DNA of 64,000 nt. Origin: Isoptericola chiayiensis (GTDB lineage: Bacteria > Actinomycetota > Actinomycetes > Actinomycetales > Cellulomonadaceae). Both the position numbers and the translations under genes were made by a program. Below, one piece after another: positions 15,974-24,051 of this stretch (position 1 is the stretch's first letter; the number at the start of each line of letters is the position of its first letter). The DNA lies in assembly GCF_013149805.1 (NCBI RefSeq), contig NZ_JABEZT010000001.1, positions 310,001-374,000 on the forward strand, written 5' to 3'. A model generated the notes under the pieces. The model was not told the DNA's origin. It made no database searches and saw only the letters and a program-made list of their open reading frames with translations.

Positions 15974-16392
15974 TCCGTGCCGAGCTCCTGACGCCACTGC
16001 TTCTCCTTCTGGATCCACTCGTTGTCGGCGGGGAAGTCCTCCTCGCCGTGCACCCGGCGCACCTCGAGCTTGGTGCCCGGACCGCTCAGCGGGGCACGCT
16101 TGGCCCACTCGATCGCCTCCGCCTGCGAGGCGACGTCCAGGATCCAGAACCCGTTGAACAGCTCCTTGGTCTCCCCGTACGGCCCGTCCGTCACGACCGG
16201 CGTGTCGGTGGAGAAGTCGACGACGGCGCCCTCCGCGGCGTCCGCCAGACCCTCGCCGGCCGTGAGCACGCCGGCGTCCATCATCTGCTCGTTGTAGCGA
16301 CCCATCGCGGCGATGACCTCGGTGAAGTCCATCTCCTCGTAGGCCGCCCGACCCTCGTCGCTGGCTCGCATGATCAGCATGTACTTGCCCAT
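15970..16392 (-). CDS. YciI-like (DGPF domain) protein, second gene of the ECF42 operon
   Basis: A 140-residue YCII/DGPF protein with the motif DGPYGETKELFNGFWILDV and the N-terminal MGKYMLIMRAS. It is a close paralogue of the gene upstream (16429-16857), and the two probably arose by tandem duplication. The family has a small ferredoxin-like fold with a conserved His/Asp pair in some members; its role in ECF42 modules is unknown, perhaps as target enzyme or sensor. It is 36 bp after the first paralogue and overlaps the sigma gene by GTGA. Confidence 0.93.
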   Translation of the reverse strand: MGKYMLIMRASDEGRAAYEEMDFTEVIAAMGRYNEQMMDAGVLTAGEGLADAAEGAVVDFSTDTPVVTDGPYGETKELFNGFWILDVASQAEAIEWAKRAPLSGPGTKLEVRRVHGEEDFPADNEWIQKEKQWRQELGTE

Positions 16393-16428
16393 GGTGCTGC
16401 GTCCTCTCCGGTACCGGTGGATGGTGGC

Positions 16429-16857
16429 TCAGAGCTGGCCGGTGCGCTCGCGCCAGGCGCGCTCGCGGCGGACCCACTCGTTGTCCTGCGGGAACTCGTC
16501 GATCCCCGGGATGCGGCGGATCTCGGCCTTCATCCCCGGGCCGGCCAGCGGCGCCTTCCTGGCCCAGGCGACGGCGTCGTCCATCGTCGGCACGTCCAGC
16601 ACCCAGAAGCCGTTGAATAGCTCCTTCGTCTCGCCGTACGGACCGTCGGTGGCGACCGGCTCGTCACCCGAGTAGTCGACCACCACGCCCTTCTCCGGCT
16701 CCTCGAGGCCCTCGGCCGCGACCAGCACGCCCGCCGTGATCATCTCCTCGTTGAACCGGCCCATCGTGGCCAGCATCTCGTCGAAGTCGATCCCCGCCTC
16801 GGCGAACGCCTCCTGCGCCTCGTCGCTGGCTCGCATGATCAGCATGTACTTGGCCAT
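16429..16857 (-). CDS. YciI-like (DGPF domain) protein, first gene of the ECF42 operon
   Basis: A 142-residue YCII/DGPF protein beginning MAKYMLIMRASDE and carrying DGPYGETKELFNGFWVLDV. It is the first gene of the three-gene unit YciI, YciI, sigma. ATG 16857 has GGAG about 11 bp upstream, and the promoter at 16911-16937 leaves a leader of about 45 bases. In ECF42 systems such genes are the main known target of the sigma factor itself, so the operon should be self-activating. Confidence 0.93.
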   Translation of the reverse strand: MAKYMLIMRASDEAQEAFAEAGIDFDEMLATMGRFNEEMITAGVLVAAEGLEEPEKGVVVDYSGDEPVATDGPYGETKELFNGFWVLDVPTMDDAVAWARKAPLAGPGMKAEIRRIPGIDEFPQDNEWVRRERAWRERTGQL

Positions 16858-16910
16858 GTCACTCGTCTCCGATGCTCTCCAGGCCCCTGTCGAGACCTTC
16901 TCACCCCCAG

Positions 16911-16937
16911 GTCGAACGGGACAGCGCAGGATCGACA
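16911..16937 (-). promoter_or_regulatory. ECF42-type promoter of the YciI-YciI-sigma operon
   Basis: On the minus strand, TGTCGA (16937-16932) and CGAC (16914-16911) are separated by exactly 17 bp. ECF42 promoters described in Streptomyces have TGTCGA at -35 and CGA(T/C) at -10. Position and orientation suit the downstream YciI gene starting at 16857, so the sigma factor probably activates its own operon. Confidence 0.7.
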
Positions 16938-17030
16938 CCGGGACGGTTCTACGTCACAACTGTGTGAATCTTCTCGCCGCACGGGGGTCGGAAGTGGCGC
17001 GCGGGGACCGGAGCACCGCAGTCTGGACCT

Positions 17031-18947
17031 ATGACGCTCGACTCCCAGGCACCACCGCGGCCGGACGGACGCAGCACCTTCCCGTCCATCGCGGAGTACG
17101 CCTTCCTGTCCGACTGCGAGACGAACGCCCTGGTCGCACCCAGCGGCGCCGTGGAGTGGATGTGCGCGCCACGCCCCGACTCGCCCAGCGTCTTCGCCGC
17201 GATCCTCGACCGCGGGGCAGGCACGTTCCGGGTCGGTCCGCACGCCGTACGGGTGCCCGTCGCCCGTCGCTACATTCCCGGCACGCTCATCCTCGAGACC
17301 ACGTGGCAGACCTCGACCGGATGGCTCGTGGTCCGCGACGCGATGGTGATGGGCCCGTGGCACAACGTCGACGAGCGCTCCCAGACGCACCGGCGCACCC
17401 CCACCGACCACGACGCCGAGCACATCCTGCTGCGCACCGTGAAGTGCGTCTCCGGCACGGTCGACCTCGAGGTCATCTGCTCGCCGATGTCCGACTACGG
17501 GCGGCACGAGCCCACGTGGGAGTACCTCGACGAGGGCTACTCCTCGGTCGTGGCCCGCACGGGTGACGAGAACCCGGACTTGCGGCTCAGCTCGTCCCTG
17601 AGGTTCGGGCTCGAGGGCCGCCGCGCCCAGGCGCGCACCCGGATGGACGCCGGCGACACCCAGTACGTCGCCCTGGCCTGGTCGCCGCTGCCGGCCCCCG
17701 CTTCCTTCGACGAGGCCGCCGAGAAGATGTGGCGCACCGAGCAGTTCTGGCGCGACTGGATCACCCAGGGCTCCTTCCCCGACCACCCGTGGCGCATCTA
17801 CCTGCAGCGCTCGGCCCTGACCCTCAAGGGCCTGACCTACGCGCCGTCGGGCGCCCTGCTCGCCGCGGCCACGACATCGCTCCCCGAGACCCCCGGCGGC
17901 GAACGCAACTGGGACTACCGGTACGCGTGGATCCGTGACTCCACGTTCGCCCTGTGGGGCCTGTACACCCTCGGGCTGGACCGTGAGGCGAACGACTTCT
18001 TCGCCTTCATCCAGGACGCCTGCCACGACAACAAGCGTCTGCAGATCATGTACGGCGTCGACGGCGAGGAGAAGCTCGACGAGTCCGTGCTGACGCACCT
18101 CACGGGCTACGAGGGCGCCCAGCCCGTGCGCGTCGGCAACGCCGCCTACAACCAGCGCCAGCACGACGTCTGGGGCGCGGTGCTCGACTCCGTCTACCTG
18201 CACACCCGCAACCGCGAACAGCTCCCCGAGGCGCTGTGGCCGGTGCTCAAGCGCCAGGTCGAGGAGGCCGCCAAGCACTGGCACCTGCCCGACCGGGGCA
18301 TCTGGGAGGTGCGGGGCGAGCCGCAGCACTTCACGTCCTCCAAGCTCATGTGCTGGGTGGCCCTCGACCGCGGGGCACGCCTCGCGCGCCTGTACGACGA
18401 GCTCGACTTCGCCGAGCAGTGGCAGAAGCTCGCCGACGAGATCCACGCCGACATCTGCTCCAAGGGCGTCGACGAGCGCGGCGTGTTCACCCAGCGCTAC
18501 GGCGACGACGCCCTCGACGCCTCGCTGCTGCTCATCCCCCTGCTGCGGTTCCTGCCGCCCGACGACGAACGCGTGCGCGCCACCGTCACGGCCATCGCCG
18601 AGGAGCTCACCGAGGACGGCCTCGTGCTGCGCTACCGCACCGACGAGACCGACGACGGCATGTCCGGCGAGGAGGGCACGTTCACCATCTGCTCGTTCTG
18701 GCTGGTCTCCGCCCTGTGCGAGATCGGCGAGATCGACCAGGCCCGGACGCTGTGCGAGCGGCTGCTGTCCTTCGCGTCCTCGCTGAACCTCTACGCCGAG
18801 GAGATCGACCCCCGCACCGGCCGGCACCTCGGGAACTTCCCGCAGGCGTTCACGCACCTGGCGCTCATCAACGCCGTCATGCACGTGATCCGCGCCGAGG
18901 AGGACCCGGGCGACCACCGCGCCTTCCGCACGCCCAGCCGGGCATGA
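17031..18947 (+). CDS. Glycoside hydrolase family 15 protein (trehalase/glucoamylase-like)
   Basis: A 638-residue GH15 enzyme. The N-terminal beta-rich domain begins YAFLSDCETNALV; the (alpha/alpha)6 catalytic domain starts near residue 260 and contains GERNWDYRYAWIRDSTF, GYEGAQPVRVGNAA, and the late LYAEEIDPRTGRHLGNFPQA, where Glu residues act as general acid and base. There is no signal peptide, so it is cytoplasmic. Actinobacterial GH15 proteins of this type often hydrolyse trehalose, but glucoamylase activity cannot be excluded. ATG 17031 follows the divergent ECF42 promoter region. A repeat array and hairpin follow its stop. Confidence 0.92.
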   Translation: MTLDSQAPPRPDGRSTFPSIAEYAFLSDCETNALVAPSGAVEWMCAPRPDSPSVFAAILDRGAGTFRVGPHAVRVPVARRYIPGTLILETTWQTSTGWLVVRDAMVMGPWHNVDERSQTHRRTPTDHDAEHILLRTVKCVSGTVDLEVICSPMSDYGRHEPTWEYLDEGYSSVVARTGDENPDLRLSSSLRFGLEGRRAQARTRMDAGDTQYVALAWSPLPAPASFDEAAEKMWRTEQFWRDWITQGSFPDHPWRIYLQRSALTLKGLTYAPSGALLAAATTSLPETPGGERNWDYRYAWIRDSTFALWGLYTLGLDREANDFFAFIQDACHDNKRLQIMYGVDGEEKLDESVLTHLTGYEGAQPVRVGNAAYNQRQHDVWGAVLDSVYLHTRNREQLPEALWPVLKRQVEEAAKHWHLPDRGIWEVRGEPQHFTSSKLMCWVALDRGARLARLYDELDFAEQWQKLADEIHADICSKGVDERGVFTQRYGDDALDASLLLIPLLRFLPPDDERVRATVTAIAEELTEDGLVLRYRTDETDDGMSGEEGTFTICSFWLVSALCEIGEIDQARTLCERLLSFASSLNLYAEEIDPRTGRHLGNFPQAFTHLALINAVMHVIRAEEDPGDHRAFRTPSRA

Positions 18948-18980
18948 GCTCCGCCGTCGTCCCGCGTTCCCGCGCCTCGC

Positions 18981-19099
18981 GAGGTAGGCGGCCTTCGCGC
19001 CACGTAGGCAACTCCCTCGCGAGGTAGAACGCTCGACGTGCGACGGGGCGCGCTACCTGGGCGGATTGTTGCCTACCTCGGCGAGAAGTTGCCTACCTC
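18981..19099. repeat. 20-bp-period GAGGTAGG inverted array, locus A
   Basis: Three plus-strand units start at 18981, 19001 and 19021, and three minus-strand units have cores at 19052, 19072 and 19092. Spacing is exactly 20 bp in each block. The best units read GAGGTAGGCAACTTCTCGCC (minus, from 19099); the outer plus and inner minus cores carry one or two changes (CACGTAGG, GAGGTAGA, CAGGTAGC). The array fills the gap between the convergent GH15 and BI-1 genes, and a 19-bp hairpin follows at 19124. Two further loci share the pattern (31149-31421 and 36043-36172). Confidence 0.85.
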
Positions 19100-19123
19100 G
19101 CGGGACGGGGACGGAGGCGGGAC

Positions 19124-19168
19124 GACGACGGCCGGGCACCTTCGCGGTGAAGGTGCCCGGCCGTCGTC
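19124..19168. terminator. Long perfect hairpin, bidirectional terminator
   Basis: A perfect 19-bp stem (19124-19142 with 19150-19168) closes a 7-base loop. It lies between the convergent GH15 and BI-1 genes, next to repeat array A. The outer stem GACGACGGCCGG recurs in the hairpin at 31263-31324. Confidence 0.85.
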
Positions 19169-19216
19169 GGTGCGCTGTGCTACGTCGTGAGGACGTCGCC
19201 CACGTCGCGGCGGGTG

Positions 19217-20050
19217 TCAGTCGCTGCTCTGCATGATGGCCAGCAGGCGCAGGATCTCCAGGTACAGCCAGACCAGGGTGACGATGAGGCCGAAGGCCGC
19301 CGACCAGGCGAACTTGGCCGGGACGCCCTGCTCGACACCGCGCTTGATGAAGTCGAAGTCCATGATCAGCGACATGGCTGCCAGGACGACGGCGAACAGG
19401 CCGATGACGATGCCCAGCGTGCCGCCGCGCATGCCCCAGCCCTCGAGGACGCCCGTCCAGACGAGGACCACGTTGACCAGGGAGAACAGCAGGTAGCCGA
19501 CCATGCCGATCAGCAGGAACCGCGTGAACTTCGGGGTGACGCGCACCTTGCCGGAGCTGTACAGGCCCAGCGCGGCGGCGAAGACGCAGAGCGTGAGCAG
19601 GACGGCCTGGCCGACGATGCCGTTGAACTGCGTCTCGTAGAACGCCGAGATGCCTCCGAGGAACACACCCTGGGCGATCGTGTACAGGGTGATGAGCACC
19701 GGGCTCGGGTTCTTCTTGAAGGCGTTGACCAGGCCGAGCACGAGGCCCGCGATCATGCCGAAGATCCACAGTCCCGGGGCGATCACCCAGGTGGCCGCGG
19801 CCACGACGACGAGCAGCGCGAGCAGCCCGGCCGTCTTCATGATGACGTCGGTGTAGGTGAGGCGCTTGGTGTCGACCGGCGTGGCCGACGGCGACTCGTA
19901 CATGTTCTGCAGGGATGCGGCGTCGGCGGCCTGCGCGCCGTAGGCCCCGTACTGGGCCTGGCCGCGGGGCGGCGCCGTGGTGGCACCACCGCGCGCCGTG
20001 CGGCGGGGCTCGCCGAACACGTCGCTGTTCGAGAAGACGGGGTTGCTCAT
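19217..20050 (-). CDS. Bax inhibitor-1/YccA family membrane protein
   Basis: A 277-residue protein. An N-terminal hydrophilic region of about 70 residues, rich in Gly, Ala and Gln, precedes seven close membrane segments ending FAWSAAFGLIVTLVWLYLEILRLL. The segment NPSPVLITLYTIAQGVFLGGIS and the conserved late Asp (MSLIMDFDFI) match the YccA/TMBIM group, proposed in bacteria to be pH-gated cation (Ca2+) leak channels. It is a single-gene unit with ATG 20050 preceded by AGGAG. Confidence 0.92.
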   Translation of the reverse strand: MSNPVFSNSDVFGEPRRTARGGATTAPPRGQAQYGAYGAQAADAASLQNMYESPSATPVDTKRLTYTDVIMKTAGLLALLVVVAAATWVIAPGLWIFGMIAGLVLGLVNAFKKNPSPVLITLYTIAQGVFLGGISAFYETQFNGIVGQAVLLTLCVFAAALGLYSSGKVRVTPKFTRFLLIGMVGYLLFSLVNVVLVWTGVLEGWGMRGGTLGIVIGLFAVVLAAMSLIMDFDFIKRGVEQGVPAKFAWSAAFGLIVTLVWLYLEILRLLAIMQSSD

Positions 20051-20217
20051 GAACTCCTCCTGGTCGCGGCTGCCGGGTGCCCGACGACGGGTCGTCGCGC
20101 GGGCAGGGCCGGGTCGCTGGCCGTCACCGACATCCTAGGCAACGCACGGCCCGGCCGGGAGGTTCCCGGGTTGCGGATCCGCAACGGGTCGGCAGCGTCG
20201 GGGCCCGCTGAGGGCGG

Positions 20218-23200
20218 TCAGGACGCGGCCGGCCCGGACGCCTCGCTCGCCTCCCGGGCGGCAGCCCGGTCACGGCGGTCGAGCTCCTTGCGCTCCCGCT
20301 TCTCGGCCCGCCGACGACGGCGGTCGGCCCGGCGGTCCTTGCGCCCCTCGACCAGCACGTACAGCACCGGGACGATGAGCAGCGTCAGCAGCGTCGACGA
20401 GATCAACCCACCGATGACCACGAGGGCCAGCGGCTGCGAGATGAACGCCCCGCCGCCGGTGAGCCCGAACGCCATCGGCGTCAGGGCGCAGATCGTGGCC
20501 AGCGCCGTCATGACGATGGGGCGCAGACGCTTGCGGGCACCCTCGCGCACCGCGTCGTCGAGCCCGCGCCCGCGCTCGCGGTACTGGTTGATGAGGTCGA
20601 TGAGCACGATGGCGTTGGACACCACGATGCCGACCAGCATCAGCACGCCGATCAGTGCCGGAACACCGAGCGGGGTGTCGGTGACCAGCAGCGCCACGAG
20701 CGCGCCCGTGGCGGACAGCGGGACCGACACCAGCAGGATGAGCGGCTGGATCAGCGACTTGAAGGTCGCGACCATGATCAGGTACACGATCGCGATCGCC
20801 GCCATGAGCGCCAGGCCGAGGTCGGCGAAGGCCTCCTCCTGGTCGGCCGCGACACCGCCGATCGTCACGTCGGCACCGGCCGGCAGCTCGACCTCGTCGA
20901 CCGCCGTGGTGATCTCGGCGCTCAGGGTGCCGAGGTCCTGGGCGCCCGGGGTCACCGAGACGGTGGCGGACCGCTGCCCGTCGATGCGGCTGACGGACGT
21001 CGGGGTCGGGACCTCCTCGACGGTCGCGACGTCGGTGAGCGGCACCATGCCGGTCGCGGTCGGGATCTCGATCTCCTCGACCTCGGCCTGCGTCGCGGGC
21101 GCCTCACCGGTGACGACGACGGTCTCCAGCGGTCCCTCGCCGAGGTCGACCTCGCCGACCGCCTGCTCCGGGTTCATGGTCCCGGACACGATGCCGGCGA
21201 CCTGCGTCTCGGTCAGCCCCGCCTCGGCGGCTGCCTCCCGGTCGACGGACACCTGCAGGATCGTCTGCGACGACGCGAGGTCGTTGCTGACCTCGGCGAC
21301 CCCGTCGAGGTCCGCGACGGCGTCCTGGACGGCCTCGGCCGCCTCGGTCAGCTCGTCGGAGCCGTTGGCGCTGACCACCAGGTCGACGGTGGTGGACCCG
21401 AAGCCGGAGTCGCCCCCGGCCACGCTGACCTCCGTCGTCGGACCGTCACCGGCGAAGCCCTCGACGGCGGCGCGCACCTCGTCCTGGACGGCGACGCCGT
21501 CGGCCTCCTCGTCCAGGGTGACCGAGTAGGTCGCGGTGGGCGCTCCCCCACCGCCGAAGAACGCGGCCTCCGGGCCGCCCGCGGACCCGACGGACGTCTG
21601 GACGGTCTCGACGCCCTCGACGTCGCCGATGGCCTGCTCGACCTCGCGCGCGGCGTCGTCCTGCGCCTCGAGGGAGGTCGTGTCCTCGAACGTCTGGGTG
21701 ACGGTGACGGTGTCCTGGCCGGAGTCGCCGATGAAGTTGGTCTCCAGGCGCGGCACCAGCGCGAGCGTGCCGGCGAGGATGCCGACGGCGAGCACCAGCG
21801 AGATCCACGGGTGCCGCAGCGCGGTGGCGAGGCTCGGGATGTAGGCCCGCTGCCACAGGCCGCGGCGCTCCTTGGCCTCGGCGGCCTCGCGGATCGCCTG
21901 GCCGCCGTCGGTGGCGTCCTCGGTGCCCTTCGGGGCCTTGACGAACCAGTAGGCCAGCACGGGCACGATCGTCAGCGCGACCAGCAGCGAGGCGAGCATC
22001 GCGATGGCGACGGTGAACGCGAACGGCCGGAACAGCTCGCCCGTCATGCCGGTCACGAGCCCGAGCGGCAGGAACACGGCGACGGTGCAGATGGTGGACG
22101 AGGTGATGGCGCCGCCGACCTCGCGCACGGCGTTGAGGATCGCCTCGATCTTGTCCTCGCCGTAGGACAGGTGTCTCTTGATGTTCTCGATGACGACGAT
22201 GGCGTCGTCGACCACGCGGCCGATGGAGATCGTCAGCGCGGCGAGCGTGAGGATGTTGAGCGTGTAGCCGGTGGCCTCCATGACGAGGAACGCCGTGGCC
22301 AGGGACAGCGGGATGGACACCGCGGAGACCAGGGTGGCCCGCAGCGACAGCAGGAACACCAGGATGATGACGATCGCGAAGATGAGGCCGAGACCGCCCT
22401 CGGTGGCCAGTCCCTCGATGGACTCCTCGATGAACGGTGCCTGGTCGAAGACGACGGCGGTGGAGATGCCGGCCTCGTCGAGCTCGGCGGCCGAGTCGTC
22501 CAGCACGTCCTGGACGGCGTGGGAGACGTCGACGGTGTTGCCCTGCGGGGTCTTGGTGATGGCGATGCCGAGCGACGGCTCGCCGTCGAGGCGGGAGTAG
22601 GAGGTCGCGTCGGTCTCGGCGACGGAGATCTCGGCGACGTCGCCGAGGAGCACGGGCTCCGGGACGGCCGGGGGCGCGTTGGCGTCCGGGAGCAGCTCGG
22701 TGTCGGTGCCCGTGCTGCCCTCGGCGGCTCCGGCGGCGCTCTCGCCGTCCGACGACGGCACGTCGGTGCCGCTGTCGGGGAGCGTCGCGCCGTCGTCGGC
22801 CCCGCCCGCGGTGGTGCCGCCGTCGGACCCGGTGCTCCCGGTGCTCGCGGTGGCCGTGGGGACCAGCGGCAGCTCCTCGAGGTCCTCGACGCTCTCGAGG
22901 CGCGTGCCGGCCTGCAGCGAGTAGGTGGCGCTGTCCTCGGTGACGGTCCCGGCGGGGATCACGACGCCGTAGTCGGCCAGCACGTCGGTGACCTGGCTGA
23001 GCTCGAGCCCCTCGGCGGCGAGGTCGGCCTGGTCGACGTCGATGCGGACCTGGTCCTCGACGCCTCCGGTGACGGCCACGGACCGGACGTCGTCGATGTC
23101 CTCGAGCGCGGGCACGAGCACCGTGTCGACCTCGTCGGCGAGCTCGGGGAGGTCGCCGTCGCCCGCCACGGCGAGCTGGATGACGGGCAGGTCGTCGAGC

Positions 23201-23595
23201 GAACCGGTGATGACCTGCGGCTCGACGTCCTCGGGGAGCTGGGACTGGGTGCGTGTGATCGCCGTGGTGAGCCGCTGCGTGGCGGCGTCCATGTCGGTGC
23301 CGTACGTGAACTCCACCGTCGTGGTGGACATGCCGGTGGACGCGGTCGAGCTGATCGACTCGATGCCGTCGACGGTCTGCGCGGCGGCCTCGAGCGGTTC
23401 GGTGACGTTCTCCTCGACCACCTCCGGGGAGGCGCCCGGGTAGGTGGCGACGACGACGCCGGCGGGCAGCTCCAGGGAGGGGATGAGCTCCTGCTTCAGC
23501 GAGGTCAGGCTCAGCGCTCCGAAGACGAAGATCGCGACCGTGGCCAGGGCGACCACGGCACGATTCGCCAGGGACAGGCGGGCAAGGCGGAACAC
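20218..23595 (-). CDS. RND-family efflux transporter permease (AcrB/HAE-like)
   Basis: A 1125-residue RND permease with the full duplicated plan: TM1 at residues 14-34, a large periplasmic-type loop (about 40-400), TM2-6 including GRVVDDAIVVIENIKRHL (motif with paired Asp for proton relay), a second large loop (about 640-900) and TM8-12. A low-complexity insert rich in Ser, Gly, Asp and Thr (about residues 245-310) interrupts the first loop. The charged C-terminal tail is long. No membrane-fusion or outer-membrane partner is encoded nearby, as usual for a monoderm. Substrate is unknown. It starts at ATG 23595; the divergent region holds operator-like palindromes. Confidence 0.92.
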   Translation of the reverse strand: MFRLARLSLANRAVVALATVAIFVFGALSLTSLKQELIPSLELPAGVVVATYPGASPEVVEENVTEPLEAAAQTVDGIESISSTASTGMSTTTVEFTYGTDMDAATQRLTTAITRTQSQLPEDVEPQVITGSLDDLPVIQLAVAGDGDLPELADEVDTVLVPALEDIDDVRSVAVTGGVEDQVRIDVDQADLAAEGLELSQVTDVLADYGVVIPAGTVTEDSATYSLQAGTRLESVEDLEELPLVPTATASTGSTGSDGGTTAGGADDGATLPDSGTDVPSSDGESAAGAAEGSTGTDTELLPDANAPPAVPEPVLLGDVAEISVAETDATSYSRLDGEPSLGIAITKTPQGNTVDVSHAVQDVLDDSAAELDEAGISTAVVFDQAPFIEESIEGLATEGGLGLIFAIVIILVFLLSLRATLVSAVSIPLSLATAFLVMEATGYTLNILTLAALTISIGRVVDDAIVVIENIKRHLSYGEDKIEAILNAVREVGGAITSSTICTVAVFLPLGLVTGMTGELFRPFAFTVAIAMLASLLVALTIVPVLAYWFVKAPKGTEDATDGGQAIREAAEAKERRGLWQRAYIPSLATALRHPWISLVLAVGILAGTLALVPRLETNFIGDSGQDTVTVTQTFEDTTSLEAQDDAAREVEQAIGDVEGVETVQTSVGSAGGPEAAFFGGGGAPTATYSVTLDEEADGVAVQDEVRAAVEGFAGDGPTTEVSVAGGDSGFGSTTVDLVVSANGSDELTEAAEAVQDAVADLDGVAEVSNDLASSQTILQVSVDREAAAEAGLTETQVAGIVSGTMNPEQAVGEVDLGEGPLETVVVTGEAPATQAEVEEIEIPTATGMVPLTDVATVEEVPTPTSVSRIDGQRSATVSVTPGAQDLGTLSAEITTAVDEVELPAGADVTIGGVAADQEEAFADLGLALMAAIAIVYLIMVATFKSLIQPLILLVSVPLSATGALVALLVTDTPLGVPALIGVLMLVGIVVSNAIVLIDLINQYRERGRGLDDAVREGARKRLRPIVMTALATICALTPMAFGLTGGGAFISQPLALVVIGGLISSTLLTLLIVPVLYVLVEGRKDRRADRRRRRAEKRERKELDRRDRAAAREASEASGPAAS

Positions 23596-23683
23596 GCGCT
23601 CTCCAGTTCGATGAGGGGGAGTGCACGACGGCGGAGTCGTACGGCTGCAGAACGGAGCCTACGCGCCGTGAGTTCCCTCCGAG

Positions 23684-23695
23684 TACACCGGTGTA
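23684..23695. promoter_or_regulatory. 12-bp palindrome TACACCGGTGTA upstream of the RND gene
   Basis: A perfect 12-bp palindrome 89 bp upstream of the RND start. A weak -10-like TAGGCT (complement of 23656-23661) lies downstream of it on the minus strand, which would put the palindrome near the -35 position. It resembles a TetR-type operator, but no TetR gene is in the window. Confidence 0.35.
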
Positions 23696-23719
23696 TCGGG
23701 AACGGTTGCCAAGAACCTC

Positions 23720-23748
23720 TTGCAAAGGCTTCTTTGCAGCGCTATGTT
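23720..23748 (+). promoter_or_regulatory. Promoter with embedded operator for the small gene/ArsR-like unit
   Basis: TTGCAA (23720-23725) and TATGTT (23743-23748) have 17-bp spacing. Within and overlapping them lies the palindrome TGCAAAG-GCTT-CTTTGCA (23721-23738), with perfect 7-bp arms. Such a site between -35 and -10 is typical for repression by a winged-helix dimer; the ArsR-like protein at 24052 is the obvious candidate, giving negative autoregulation. Confidence 0.65.
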
Positions 23749-23789
23749 GGCATTGTTCTCGCACCACCACCGCAGAGCTGGAGGTCGTC

Positions 23790-24029
23790 ATGATCATCGC
23801 CGTCACCGCACCGCCCGTCCCCCACCGGACCGTCCTGGACCGCCTGCTCGACGGCGCCGGGCGGGCACTCCTGGCCGCCGGGTCGCGGCTGGCCGACGCC
23901 GGTCACCGACGTGTCGAGCAGCGTCGGACGTCCCTGCCCGCCCGGGTGGCGACGGCGGACCGTCGGCACGACCTGACCGAGCGGGTCCGCGACAACGCCG
24001 CGCAGATCCACCCGCTCGGCCTGCGCTGA
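23790..24029 (+). CDS. Small hypothetical protein in the ArsR-like operon
   Basis: A 79-residue protein starting at ATG 23790 with GGAG 6 bp upstream. It is rich in Arg, Ala and Leu, with a predicted amphipathic helix (RLLDGAGRALLAAGSRLADAG written in parts: RLLDGAGRALL then AGSRLADAGHRRVEQRR) and no membrane segment or cysteine. I recognise no family; it distantly resembles short basic DUF1127-like proteins, without certainty. It lies between a clear promoter/operator and the ArsR-like gene, 22 bp upstream of the latter, so both are probably co-transcribed. The longer frame upstream (from 23691) would run through the promoter and is rejected. Confidence 0.6.
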   Translation: MIIAVTAPPVPHRTVLDRLLDGAGRALLAAGSRLADAGHRRVEQRRTSLPARVATADRRHDLTERVRDNAAQIHPLGLR

Positions 24030-24051
24030 CACGCCGCAGTACGGTCGTCGC

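Noticed and set aside
19053-19769. A 238-residue minus-strand frame running through array A
   Set aside because: It is out of frame with the BI-1 gene and its end is translated repeat DNA; no protein features.
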